Source: Bryobacteraceae bacterium (GTDB lineage: Bacteria; Acidobacteriota; Terriglobia; Bryobacterales; Bryobacteraceae). From it: a stretch of DNA of 64,000 nucleotides. Both the position numbers and the translations under genes were made by a program. Below the pieces are notes generated by a model that saw only the letters and a list, made by a program, of their open reading frames with translations, was not told the DNA's origin and made no database searches. Positions 18,637 to 28,785 of the stretch are shown piece by piece. Position 1 is the stretch's first letter. Each line of letters opens with the position of its first letter. The stretch is from the NCBI GenBank assembly GCA_026129905.1, contig JAHCHE010000020.1, positions 1 through 64,000 on the forward strand. Reading direction: 5' to 3'.

Positions 18637-19884
18637 ATGCTTCGTACAGGCGCCCTTACAAGGCTTCTTTTCTTATCCATGGCGGGCCTCGCCGCCGGCT
18701 CCGCCCAGGTCATCGTGAACCCAACCCCGCCCGGACCGCGCGAGTTCCCGATCATGGCGTGGGGCGGCTCGCCGTCCGACGCCGAGCAATTGCGGCTGAT
18801 GAAGGAGGCGGGATTGAATATCGCGGGCTTCTGCCGCGTGGAGGACGTGGACAAGGTGCAGAACGCCGGCTTGGCCTGCTTCGTCACCGACCCGCGCGTC
18901 AACCGCTACGAGTGGACCAAGCTGCCGCCGGAAAGCGAGATCCGCGCCAAGGTGAAGGAACTGGCCGCGCAGGTGGGCAAGAACGAAACGGTGATCGGAT
19001 TTTATCTGCGCGACGAGCCGCATGCCGACTTGATGCCGGGCCTCGGCAAAGTGGCCGCCATACTGCGCCAGGAGATGCCGGACAAGCTGCCGTACGTGAA
19101 CCTTTTTCCGTCGCGCGTCAGCACGGACCGCGTCGGCGTGCCCACCTATGAGGCGTACGCGCGGCTGCTGGTGGACACGATCAAGCAGCCGTTCCTCAGC
19201 TACGACAATTACTCCCTTGTTGGCGGGGAAATGATCGAATATTTCTACGAAAACCTGGAAATAATAAGAAAAATCGCGCTCGACGCCAAGGTTCCCTTCT
19301 GGAACTGCATCCTGGCGAACGCGCACTTCAACTACATGGAGCCGTCCGATGCCACGTTCAACATCCAGGTCTACGGCACGCTGGCGTACGGCGGCCGCGG
19401 GATCCAGTACTTCACCTACCACTCGCCCCAGATCGGCAATTATCGCCTCGGGGCCATCGACCAGTTCGGCAACCGGACGCCCACGTGGGACATCCTGCGC
19501 CGGATCAACAAGCAGATTCACGCGCTCGCGCCCACGATGCTGAAGCTGCGCAGCACGGGCGTCTATCACTATCCGGAAGCGCCGGCGGGCTGCAAGACCC
19601 TGTCGGAAAGCAAGCTGGTGGCGAGCGTCGAGATGTTCCAACGGTATGTCCGGCCTCCGATCGCGGCGCGGTTCATGGTGGGCGAGTTCGAGGACGGCCA
19701 GGGGCGGCCGTACATCATGCTCGTGAACAAGGACCTGAACAACAGCTTCCGGTTCGCCGTCCACTTCAAGGGCGGCGAGCGCCAGGTGAAGCGCATCTCG
19801 CCTTACACCGGCCAGGAACAGGAGTTCGGGCGCGAGATGGACTGGCTGGCTCCGGGCGCCGGCGTGTTGCTCCGGGTCCAGTAG
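18637..19884 (+). CDS. Secreted glycoside-hydrolase-like protein, family unassigned
   Basis: This 415-aa protein starts with a signal peptide (LLFLSMAGLAAGSAQ). Residues 25-320 look like a (beta/alpha)8 barrel: WGGSPSDAEQLRLMKEAGLN, IGFYLRDEPHADLMPGL with a DEP motif near residue 127, and then AYGGRGIQYFTYHSP. A small beta domain ends the protein (MLVNKDLNNSFRFAVHF, WLAPGAGVLLRVQ). The DEP motif lies where barrel glycosidases carry an acidic catalytic residue, but I cannot name a GH family. GAGAGGAA precedes the ATG and a TATACT box lies 20 bp upstream. The next gene starts one base after its stop. Confidence 0.6.
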   Translation: MLRTGALTRLLFLSMAGLAAGSAQVIVNPTPPGPREFPIMAWGGSPSDAEQLRLMKEAGLNIAGFCRVEDVDKVQNAGLACFVTDPRVNRYEWTKLPPESEIRAKVKELAAQVGKNETVIGFYLRDEPHADLMPGLGKVAAILRQEMPDKLPYVNLFPSRVSTDRVGVPTYEAYARLLVDTIKQPFLSYDNYSLVGGEMIEYFYENLEIIRKIALDAKVPFWNCILANAHFNYMEPSDATFNIQVYGTLAYGGRGIQYFTYHSPQIGNYRLGAIDQFGNRTPTWDILRRINKQIHALAPTMLKLRSTGVYHYPEAPAGCKTLSESKLVASVEMFQRYVRPPIAARFMVGEFEDGQGRPYIMLVNKDLNNSFRFAVHFKGGERQVKRISPYTGQEQEFGREMDWLAPGAGVLLRVQ

Positions 19885-19885
19885 G

Positions 19886-22800
19886 ATGAGGACCGCATCG
19901 TTAGCGCGCTTCTGCGGCTGGCTGCTGCCGGCCGCGGTTTCCCTGATGGGCGCGGGACCCGACAAGGTTGTCCCCGCAATCAACGCGATCGATCCCTGGC
20001 GGGACGTAGGGCAGCAGCCGTACGAAATGACCTGGGCGGAGCGGAGCCAGCACCCGCAAACGCTGGTGGATTTCGAGGACCTTCAAGGGTGGACGCTCGA
20101 ACTCTTCAACGGCGCCGGCGGCGAATTGCGCCGCAGCCGCGAGCAGCAGATGTGGGGCCAGTACGTCGCCAAGATCGTCTATTCCGGGTCCGGCGACCAG
20201 AGCCGCGTGGTCGCCCGTCCACCGAAGCCGATTCCCATACCGGCGCGCTTCGATTCGGTGGAGCTGTGGGGGCACGGCAACCGCTGGCGGTGGGAGAACG
20301 ACCCGACAACTCCCCCTACCGACGTCGCGGTCCTGGTCGTGGACGCGCGGGGCAGGGAAATCCGCATCGAGGTGGCCGACGTCCGCTGGCGAAGCTGGTG
20401 GCTGATCCACCGTCGAGTGGCGGCCGAACTGCTGAACCAGGTCGTCTGGCCCGCCAGTTTCTCGGGCATCGAGGTGTCCAAGGCGGCCAACAAGGATCCG
20501 CGGCATCTCTACTTCGATTCGCTGGCGTTCTACACGGAGACGCTGGCGCCGATCAAGATCGCGGAACAGCCCCGCCGCAACCTGAAGCCGTTCCGAGGCC
20601 AGATTGCCGGAACCAACACGGGACCGGGAACGCTGCCGTTTCCCACCCGCGAGGAAACCATCCTGCCGGAGAATTTCGAACGCGAGTTCAAGGTGAGCGC
20701 CCGGCAGGTTCAGGCGGGCCATTTCGAATGGAAGTACGAGGGCAAGGACGCCACGATAACGTACGAATACCGGCCGCGCACGGGCAACCTGTCGGAGTTG
20801 AGCGCGTCGGTGAACGGCGGGACCGCGTTTCAACCGATGGCGGGCGGCGGAGTGCGTTTTGCGGACACCCCGGAGGACAGGGTAGCCGAGGGCGAGTTGG
20901 TCTCGGCCGCTCTTGACGGCGGCGTCGTGCGCGCGAAGTTCCGCCACGGCTCGCGCGAGGTGGACTACGAACTGCGGCTCTGGCAGAAGTCGCTCGTGCT
21001 CGACGTCTGGTGCGACGGCGGCGATGCGGTGGAAATGCGCTTCGGCCGGGTTGCGGGCGTGACGAACCCGAAGCCGATCACCGTGCCGTACGTAACGCTG
21101 GGCGCGACCAATCCGCGCATCCTGATGTGGGGCGACGCGGCGAAGCCGGCGTTCACCTCGGTGTGGTTCGACTGGTACCGTACCAACGCGAGCGAGCCGT
21201 TCGCTTTCGCGAAGCCGGAGGTCACCGCCAGTAGCGCGCAGATCAACGGCGGGATGCGCTATATCGCCAAAACCGACGCGCAGAGGAATAACCTGCACGA
21301 GCGAGTGTTCGCGACCACCTCGCCGGTCTACGAGGAGACGTTCCCCAGCATCCCCAATCCGCCCTCGCTGCGGCAGGACGAGGGCAAGCAGGTGGTCTGG
21401 ACCGTGGCGACGCCGGAGACGTTCGAGAAGGACCACGAGCGCTGCCGGCGGATCCGCTCCTACGGCCTCGACAAGATCATGCAGCACAGCCACGAGGTCA
21501 CCTGGCGCGATCACGGCGACAGCTACACCATGCGGCTGAACGCCGCTCCGCAGAAGGGCGGCGACCAAAAGCTGAAATGGTACATCGCCGCGCAGAACGC
21601 CATGGGTTGGCTCCAGGGCGTCTACAGCAATTACTGCGATTTCGCTCCGGTGAACACGAATTGGGATCCGGACCGCGTCCAGCGCATGCCCAACGGCGAC
21701 TGGCGCCGCGCCTGGCCGCGGACCTACGCCATGAAGCCGTCGGCCGCGGTCGAGATGGACGCGTACTACGCGCAGCGGATCAAGGACAAGTTCGGCGTGA
21801 AGATGTCCTACACCGACGTGCACACCGACAACCCGCCGCCGTGGGAATACTGCGATTACGACGCGCGGGTTCCCGGCGCCGGCACGTTCGCGGCGACGTT
21901 CTACGCCTATGGGCAGTTGCTGCTCAACGACCAGCGCGTTTACGGACCGACGCAATCGGAGAGCACGTTCCAGTGGATTTTCGCCGGGCTGCAATCGGGC
22001 GGCTACGGCTGGGTGTACACGGACATCAACCTGCTCACGCATCCGCTGGACTCCGCGTTCATGCTCCGCCACATCCATCCGCTGGAGTGCGACTACGGGA
22101 TGGGGTACACCAACTACTACCTTGGCCGGCTGGACAAGCAATGGAAGGAATCGCCGCGCCGGCGGGAGTACGTCGACATGTTTCTCGCCACCACCATCGG
22201 CTACGGCAATATGGGGTGGCTGGTTACGGACTGGGGGCTGGACGAGCCGTTCGGCGTCGAGGCGATGGCGCGCTCCTATTACATGATGCAGCAGCTGCAG
22301 CGGCTGTACGGGTTTGTCCGGCCGAAGACGATCGAGTACGCCGATGGCGGAGGACGGCTGCTCAGCCCCAGCCAGGCGCACGCGACCGGGGCGATCGCGG
22401 ATTCGCGCCTGCGCGTGGTCTACGAAAACGGCCTCGAGGTGTTCGTCAATCGCGGGGACAAGAGTTCCTGGACGGTGAAGGATCACAGGGGCCGGAGCGT
22501 CGAACTGCCGCCGGCGGGCTGGCTCGCCTTCCATCCGTCAAACGGATTCTACGAGCTGTCCGCCACCGTGAACGGCGCCCGAAGAGACTACGTCAGCTCG
22601 CAGGACTACGAGTACCTGGACGGTCGCGGCCAATGGACCGAGAATGGAACGCTCGGCGCCGCGGGCGCGGTCGCGAGAAGAAACAAAGCGGACGGCGTTG
22701 TGGAGCTGATCGACATTTACGGCAACGGCCGCATCCGGTTTCAAGCGGCGGCGCCGGGCCGCATGCAGGCGTACGACCCCGAAGGCGCCGCGTTGGGCGA

Positions 22801-22891
22801 AGTTGCCCTGACGGCTGCTGCGAACGGGTGGTACGAATTCAACCCGCTGCCCAACGCGCGCAGCTACGTCTTCGCCTCGCCGCCGCAGTGA
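19886..22891 (+). CDS. Large secreted protein, possible novel glycan-active enzyme
   Basis: This 1001-aa protein has a signal peptide (RFCGWLLPAAVSLMGA). An N-terminal jelly-roll-like region covers about residues 50-220 (LVDFEDLQGWTLELFNGAGG, YFDSLAFYTE). A beta-sandwich follows at about 260-440. An aromatic-rich alpha/beta region at about 500-800 reads like a TIM barrel, with TDVHTDNPPPWEYCDYD, LQSGGYGWVYTDINLLTHPLD and LECDYGMGYTNYYL. A C-terminal beta domain of about 170 residues closes it. I do not recognise the family with certainty; a distant link to GH101-like barrels is only a guess. The ATG lies one base after the preceding stop, so it is coupled to that gene. Confidence 0.55.
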   Translation: MRTASLARFCGWLLPAAVSLMGAGPDKVVPAINAIDPWRDVGQQPYEMTWAERSQHPQTLVDFEDLQGWTLELFNGAGGELRRSREQQMWGQYVAKIVYSGSGDQSRVVARPPKPIPIPARFDSVELWGHGNRWRWENDPTTPPTDVAVLVVDARGREIRIEVADVRWRSWWLIHRRVAAELLNQVVWPASFSGIEVSKAANKDPRHLYFDSLAFYTETLAPIKIAEQPRRNLKPFRGQIAGTNTGPGTLPFPTREETILPENFEREFKVSARQVQAGHFEWKYEGKDATITYEYRPRTGNLSELSASVNGGTAFQPMAGGGVRFADTPEDRVAEGELVSAALDGGVVRAKFRHGSREVDYELRLWQKSLVLDVWCDGGDAVEMRFGRVAGVTNPKPITVPYVTLGATNPRILMWGDAAKPAFTSVWFDWYRTNASEPFAFAKPEVTASSAQINGGMRYIAKTDAQRNNLHERVFATTSPVYEETFPSIPNPPSLRQDEGKQVVWTVATPETFEKDHERCRRIRSYGLDKIMQHSHEVTWRDHGDSYTMRLNAAPQKGGDQKLKWYIAAQNAMGWLQGVYSNYCDFAPVNTNWDPDRVQRMPNGDWRRAWPRTYAMKPSAAVEMDAYYAQRIKDKFGVKMSYTDVHTDNPPPWEYCDYDARVPGAGTFAATFYAYGQLLLNDQRVYGPTQSESTFQWIFAGLQSGGYGWVYTDINLLTHPLDSAFMLRHIHPLECDYGMGYTNYYLGRLDKQWKESPRRREYVDMFLATTIGYGNMGWLVTDWGLDEPFGVEAMARSYYMMQQLQRLYGFVRPKTIEYADGGGRLLSPSQAHATGAIADSRLRVVYENGLEVFVNRGDKSSWTVKDHRGRSVELPPAGWLAFHPSNGFYELSATVNGARRDYVSSQDYEYLDGRGQWTENGTLGAAGAVARRNKADGVVELIDIYGNGRIRFQAAAPGRMQAYDPEGAALGEVALTAAANGWYEFNPLPNARSYVFASPPQ

Positions 22892-22893
22892 CG

Positions 22894-23421
22894 ATGGAGG
22901 CGCGCATCACACGCCGGGCGTTGTTGGCCGCGCCGGCCGTTCTGGTCCTCGGCGCGCAGGCCACCGTCCGGCGAGAAGCATTCCTCGCTTCGCCGGCCAA
23001 GGGCGTCGCGGTGATGGCGTACGCCTTTTACACCCGGCCGACAGGCGTCGAGATGGTCTCGCTGGAACAGCGTTGGACGCGCTCCGATACGGTGGACGTC
23101 GCGTACGTCCGCCGGTCGAGGAACAACGGGCGGAGTTGGTCGGCGCCGGTCGAGATGCGCACCGGAGAGCGGCGGCCCGACGGCATGTGGCGTCTCCATC
23201 CGCGCGGCGGGTTCGTCGATCCGGCCAGCGGCCTCTACATCGATTTCCGGACCGAGGGCGTGCTGCCGAGCGACGATCCGCTGGAGGGGCTCCGCAACTG
23301 GGGCGTCACGTATCGGATCTCAAGAGACGGCGGCGTCACGTTCAGCGACCCGCGTCCGGTGACGCACGCGGGCGCGGAATTCACGCCGGCCCACCCGCCC
23401 CTGGTCGAAGCGCGCAAATGA
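22894..23421 (+). pseudogene. Truncated sialidase-like (BNR/Asp-box) protein gene
   Basis: This 175-aa frame begins with a twin-arginine-like signal (RRALLAAPAVLVLGAQ). It carries two Asp-box-like motifs, SRNNGRSWSAPVEM near residue 70 and SRDGGVTFSDPRPV near residue 135. Exo-sialidase-type beta-propellers have four or five such boxes and are about 350-400 aa long; this one stops after HPPLVEARK. The sequence just after the lost end encodes a piece of transposase, so the 3' half was probably removed by an insertion/deletion. It begins 2 bp after the preceding secreted-protein gene and was likely the last gene of that operon. It may be non-functional. Confidence 0.6.
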
Positions 23422-23569
23422 GCTGGAGATCGAGAACACCGACTCCTCGCCGGGCGTGCGGCGCATGCAGGCTCTGGTCGGGCAGCAAGCGCTATTCGAT
23501 CACGGCCGCGAGCAGATGAAACTCCTCGCTGGCTTGGAAGTCACGACCAAAGTGCACCCCAGTCCTTGA
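23420..23569 (+). pseudogene. Transposase remnant (ISKra4-like)
   Basis: About 50 codons read ELEIENTDSSPGVRRMQALV followed by LFDHGREQMKLLAGLEVTTK, then a stop at 23567. This pattern of an SPGVRRM helix followed by REQMKLLAGL-VTTK resembles the middle of ISKra4-type transposases, just before the VERTAE-like segment. No start codon and neither flank of the element is present. The fragment overlaps the end of the truncated sialidase-like gene. Family identity is from memory of the motif and is moderately sure. Confidence 0.5.
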
Positions 23570-23620
23570 CTTCCGGAGGACGCGATCCGGAACGGATGGT
23601 ATCATGAGGGATTCCTTTCT

Positions 23621-25078
<1,458 letters not shown>

Positions 25079-25108
25079 GCGCCGACGCGCCGCTGTTCTC
25101 CGCCTCGC

Positions 25109-26614
25109 TTAGTCCAGGGCGCCGGTCTTGGCTACCTGAAAATGGCTGAGCGTCGCGGCGTATTTGGCCAGCCCTTCGTAGAGCGCTTCGGCGATCTTGT
25201 GGCGGTGCTCCGGTTTGCCCAGTAACCGCTCCTCGGCGGCGTTGGTCATGAATCCCACTTCCACCAGCACCGAAGGCATCTGGGCCCCGATCAGCACGAC
25301 GAACGGCGCTTTCTTCACGCCCCGGTCCCTGGCGCGCGGGTTCTGCTTTCGAACCAGTTGGTGCACGCCCTGCTGAATGTTCGACGCGAAATCGCGGGAT
25401 TCTTCGATCTTGTCGTCGAGCGCGATCTTCTGCACCAGCTCCGAGAGCTCGTGGATGGATTTGCTGGAACCGGCGTTTTCCCGCGCCGCCACCTCCATGT
25501 CGGCGCGGGAGCGCGTGAAGTTGAGGTAGAACGTCTCCACGCCGCTCACAGCCGGATAGCGGGACGAATTCACATGGATGGATAGAAACAGGTCCGCCTT
25601 TTCGGCATTCGCCCGTTGCGTCCGCGCATCCAGCGCAACCGACACGTCTTCGGTGCGGGTCAGCGCCACTTGCGATCCCATCCGCGTCTCCACCAGTTCA
25701 GCCAGCCGCTTGGCGATGTCCAGCGATACGTCCTTTTCCTTCAGTCCGCTTGGACCGATCGTCCCGGTGTCGTGGCCTCCGTGTCCCGGATCGATCACGA
25801 TTTTGCCGAGCTTCAGTCCGAGCGCCCGGGTCAGTGAGCGCTCACCGCTGCGATTTTGCTGCGCCGGCTGGCCTAGTCGGACCACCTCGCTTGGTGACGT
25901 TTCGTCCTCCGGCTCGACAGCGGCTTCCTCGTCAACCGCCGCCTCGCTCCTCTTCGTCAGGCTCGCCACAGCCGCCACGGGAGGATTGCCCTCTGCCGGC
26001 GCCGCGCTCGGCGGGGGCGCGGGCTTTGGCGTTACCGCGGGCTTGACCGGCGGCGGCGCCGCGGGCTTGGGCGTTACAACGGGCTGCACTGGCGGCGCCG
26101 TCCGGCTCACGACCGATTCACCTTGCGGCGGGCCGTTCCGCACCTCGATGATGAGCCGGTTCGGGTTCTCCAGTTGCGACGCGGTAACCGTGTACTCCCC
26201 CTTCAGATCGAGCACCACCCGCGTCACCGTAAGCTTGTACTGGGCAAGACGGATCTGCTTGACCAAAGCGTCGTTCACCGGCACGACGCTGATTCCCTTC
26301 CGCTGTTCCGGCACATCCAGCCGGCAATCCAGGAGGTCGTAGTAGGTGCGGGGCGGATTCGACAACCGGTTGGCCTCGAACTCAAAACCGGCTGTGGTCT
26401 GCACCGCAATGCGCGTCACGTCGCCCAACGACCAGAACCGCACGTTCGTGGCGGTCACCTTTTCCTTCTTAACGGCGGCCGGCCGCGCCCGCCGGGCGCC
26501 GGGAGGAAACGCCGATCCACCGATGACGAAAACCGCCAGCAACGCCAACAGGCGCAACGGCATTGTCGCCTTGGGCCGCGCTGCTCCAGAAGCCGTTGAG
26601 AAGAAGGCTGCCAT
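25109..26614 (-). CDS. amiC: N-acetylmuramoyl-L-alanine amidase, AMIN + Amidase_3 (AmiC type)
   Basis: This 501-aa cell-wall hydrolase has a signal/anchor (PLRLLALLAVFVIGGSAF). An AMIN domain lies at about residues 55-160 (TRIAVQTTAGFEFEANRLSNP, VRVVLDLKGEY-type strands). A long Pro/Ala linker with repeated APPPVKPAVTPKPAP follows. The zinc amidase at about 270-495 has IDPGHGGHDTGTIG, FLSIHVNSS and SVLVEVGFMTN. It cleaves the stem peptide from MurNAc during septum splitting. The first ATG, just after GAGGTAAGAG, is used; the ATG at 26563, directly before the hydrophobic stretch, is an alternative. The stop of the lytic transglycosylase lies 6 bp upstream. Confidence 0.88.
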   Translation of the reverse strand: MAAFFSTASGAARPKATMPLRLLALLAVFVIGGSAFPPGARRARPAAVKKEKVTATNVRFWSLGDVTRIAVQTTAGFEFEANRLSNPPRTYYDLLDCRLDVPEQRKGISVVPVNDALVKQIRLAQYKLTVTRVVLDLKGEYTVTASQLENPNRLIIEVRNGPPQGESVVSRTAPPVQPVVTPKPAAPPPVKPAVTPKPAPPPSAAPAEGNPPVAAVASLTKRSEAAVDEEAAVEPEDETSPSEVVRLGQPAQQNRSGERSLTRALGLKLGKIVIDPGHGGHDTGTIGPSGLKEKDVSLDIAKRLAELVETRMGSQVALTRTEDVSVALDARTQRANAEKADLFLSIHVNSSRYPAVSGVETFYLNFTRSRADMEVAARENAGSSKSIHELSELVQKIALDDKIEESRDFASNIQQGVHQLVRKQNPRARDRGVKKAPFVVLIGAQMPSVLVEVGFMTNAAEERLLGKPEHRHKIAEALYEGLAKYAATLSHFQVAKTGALD

Positions 26615-26620
26615 GTGCTC

Positions 26621-27301
26621 TTACCTCGTCCTGAGATGGAGTCTGCCTTCGGAATCCACGAAGGCTTCCAATGGCCGGTAGTGAGGCTCTTCCGTCGCCT
26701 CCGGTGTTGCCTTTTCCGCGCCTGCTCCAGCCTGATCCTGTAACTCTCGATATCGCGTTCCGACCTTTTGCACGTAATCCTGCGTTTCGCGGTAGGGGGG
26801 CACTCGGTTGTATTTTGCCACCGCGCCTTCGCCTGCATTGTAGGCGGCCAAAGCGAGCTGATCGTCCTGGAACAATCGCTGCAGGTACTTGAGGTAACGC
26901 ACCCCTGCTTCGATGTTGTCCGAAGGAACGAACGAATTCTTCACTCCAAACCGCTCCGCCGTCGGGCCCACCAGTTGCATCAAGCCCTGCGCCCCTTTCG
27001 GAGAGACGGCGAACGGGTTGTAGTTGCTCTCGACCTCGATGACCGCTCGCACCAGCAGCGGGTCCACTTCATGTCTGCTCGCTGCCTCCAGTATAAGCTC
27101 GTCCACCCGAACCAAATCACGCAATTGCGCGGGCGTCAGCTTCTGCAGCGACGGCGCGAATGTCTTCCGTACTAGACGCCCGCTCTTGGCGTCCGCCCGA
27201 ACCGTCGACGCGATGTGCACCGCCGGACCGGCCGCCGCTGTCGATGTCGGTTCCCCGAACACCACCACGGCCAGCGAGAAGGCGGCGAAACAATTCCGCA
27301 T
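26621..27301 (-). CDS. Lytic transglycosylase, SLT domain
   Basis: This 226-aa exported enzyme has a signal peptide (CFAAFSLAVVVFGEPTSTAAA). A soluble-lytic-transglycosylase domain has the catalytic Glu in VRAVIEVESNYNPFAVSPKGAQGLMQL near residue 75. The second half of the fold is GVRYLKYLQRLF and LALAAYNAGEGAV. It cleaves the MurNAc-GlcNAc bond to a 1,6-anhydro product. It forms an operon with the amidase gene, which suggests joint peptidoglycan remodelling. The start at MRNCFAAF fits the signal peptide; 13 upstream in-frame codons overlap a promoter-like sequence. Confidence 0.88.
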   Translation of the reverse strand: MRNCFAAFSLAVVVFGEPTSTAAAGPAVHIASTVRADAKSGRLVRKTFAPSLQKLTPAQLRDLVRVDELILEAASRHEVDPLLVRAVIEVESNYNPFAVSPKGAQGLMQLVGPTAERFGVKNSFVPSDNIEAGVRYLKYLQRLFQDDQLALAAYNAGEGAVAKYNRVPPYRETQDYVQKVGTRYRELQDQAGAGAEKATPEATEEPHYRPLEAFVDSEGRLHLRTR

Positions 27302-27316
27302 TATAATGTTCCACCC

Positions 27317-27345
27317 ATTATACATGGAACGCCGCCTCATGCCAA
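27317..27345 (-). promoter_or_regulatory. Sigma70-type promoter of the transglycosylase-amidase operon
   Basis: On the minus strand TTGGCA (27345-27340) and TATAAT (27322-27317) are separated by exactly 17 bp. This is the best -35/-10 pair seen in the window. The predicted transcript would start near 27310, only about 9 nt before the ATG at 27301. The GGGTGGAA that could act as ribosome site would lie partly upstream of the RNA start. Confidence 0.6.
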
Positions 27346-27448
27346 GCCCAATTCTACCAAGCGGTTAACCCAATGATCTTAAAGCGTTAACTAAGACTTG
27401 GGGCCCTCCCCCCAACAGTACTGCTGTCCCCGGTGTTACCATCGATCC

Positions 27449-28015
27449 ATGAGCCGCGCCGGCTTCGTCCTCGCAGGCGGACAGAGCTCCCGCATGGGCC
27501 GGGACAAAGCGCTGTTGCCATACCGCGACAGCGTCCTCGTCTCCTGGATCGCCCGCCAGGTGGAATTGGCCGCCGGCGGCGTGACCCTCGTCGGGGCCCC
27601 TGAGCGGTATGCCTGCCTCGCCCTTCCGGCGCTGGCCGACCTCCGGCCGGGCTGCGGCCCGTTGGGTGGTATCGAGACCGCTCTCACCCACACCCGCGCC
27701 GATTGGAACGTCGTCGTCGCCTGCGACATGCCTGGTCTGACAGCGCCCCTGCTCGAGGATCTGCTCGCCCGCGCTGAGCGCGCGGATTGCGATTGCCTGC
27801 TGCCATTGGGCCCTGACGGCCGCGACGAGCCGCTGTGCGCCGTCTGGCATCGCCGCTCCCTGGCGGCGGTCCGCGCCGCCCTCGACGCCAACCGCCGCAA
27901 GGTCACCGAGGCGCTCCGGTCCCTGTGCGTCGCCCGCGTCCCGGCCGGAGACGCGGGCTGGGCGGCCAACATGAACACTCCCGCCGAGTGGGAATCCCAC
28001 GCCGCCGACCAATGA
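27449..28015 (+). CDS. mobA: MobA-like molybdenum cofactor guanylyltransferase
   Basis: This 188-aa nucleotidyltransferase has the MobA N-terminal signature FVLAGGQSSRMGRDKALLPY. GCGPLGGIETAL near residue 68, the metal-binding VVACDMPGLTAPLLEDL near 90 and the C-terminal NMNTPAEW are all present. MobA joins GMP to molybdopterin. MobA-like proteins also include CTP:2-C-methyl-erythritol-type and other nucleotidyltransferases, but the motif set fits MobA best. No other molybdenum genes are nearby. The stop overlaps the ATG of the ABC ATPase gene (ATGA). Confidence 0.8.
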   Translation: MSRAGFVLAGGQSSRMGRDKALLPYRDSVLVSWIARQVELAAGGVTLVGAPERYACLALPALADLRPGCGPLGGIETALTHTRADWNVVVACDMPGLTAPLLEDLLARAERADCDCLLPLGPDGRDEPLCAVWHRRSLAAVRAALDANRRKVTEALRSLCVARVPAGDAGWAANMNTPAEWESHAADQ

Positions 28016-28764
28016 GTGAGCAGTACCCGCACTACATCGAGTTCCGTAATGTCTATAAGACGTTCGACTACCCGGTTTTGGCCGATGTCAGCTTCTTCGT
28101 CGACGCCGGCGAGACCGTGGCCGTAATCGGCCGGAGCGGCGTCGGGAAGTCGGTCAGCCTCGGCCATATCATGGGCTTCCTCCAGCCGGACCAGGGCCAC
28201 GTGATCGTAGCGCACACCGACATCACGCAGGCCGCCGAGGATGTGCTCCGGCGCATCCGCAGAAAGGTGACCATGGTCTTTCAGTCCGGCGCGCTGTTCG
28301 ACTCCCTCACCGTCGAGGAAAACATCCTGTTCTCCCTCGAGCTGCGGGAGGATTACGACGAGCAGAACCGCGAAGACATCGTCAACGGGCTGCTCGACCT
28401 GGTCGATCTGCGCGAGTACAAGAGCGCCTACCCCTCGGACCTCTCCACCGGCTTCAAGCGCGCCGTGGCCATCTCCCGCGCGCTCGCCGCGCAGCCGGAA
28501 TGCATCCTCTACGACGAGCCCACCACCATGGTCGACCCCATCATGTCGGATCACCTCTCGGACCTGATGCTGCGCCTGAAGAGGCAGCTAAGACTCACCT
28601 CGGTGGTGGTGACGCACGACCTGGACCTGATGCGGAAAGTGGCGGATCGCGTCGTGGTGCTCCACGAGGGCCGCGTCATCTACTTCGGCCCGGTGTCGGA
28701 AGTCGAGCGCTGCGACCACCCCCACCTCCGCGAATTCCTGGCGCTCGATCGCGTGGAAGTGTAA
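28012..28764 (+). CDS. ABC transporter ATPase, Mce/MlaF type
   Basis: This 250-aa ATPase resembles MlaF/Ttg2A of phospholipid-transport ABC systems. Walker A is GRSGVGKSVSL near residue 40. The Q-loop is MVFQSGALFDSLTV, Walker B is ECILYDEPTTMVDPI and the switch is VVVTHDL. The signature motif reads DLSTGFKRAVAISRAL, so the usual LSGG is LSTG, and the D-loop region has MVDP rather than GLDP. No MlaE permease or MlaD substrate-binding gene adjoins it; partners must be elsewhere. It is translationally coupled to mobA through an ATGA overlap. Confidence 0.8.
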   Translation: MSEQYPHYIEFRNVYKTFDYPVLADVSFFVDAGETVAVIGRSGVGKSVSLGHIMGFLQPDQGHVIVAHTDITQAAEDVLRRIRRKVTMVFQSGALFDSLTVEENILFSLELREDYDEQNREDIVNGLLDLVDLREYKSAYPSDLSTGFKRAVAISRALAAQPECILYDEPTTMVDPIMSDHLSDLMLRLKRQLRLTSVVVTHDLDLMRKVADRVVVLHEGRVIYFGPVSEVERCDHPHLREFLALDRVEV

Positions 28765-28785
28765 CCGCCCCATGCGCGGAGAGCC

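Noticed and set aside
19901-22534. 877-codon open frame antisense to the large secreted protein
   Set aside because: Composition (His/Arg/Val-rich, no motifs) is that of a mirror frame; the plus-strand frame has a signal peptide, domain-like layout and tight coupling to its neighbour.
23566-23605. TTGACT and TATCAT before guaB as a -35/-10 pair
   Set aside because: They are 28 bp apart, too far for a sigma70 promoter; only the extended -10 (TGGTATCAT) remains as a weak candidate.
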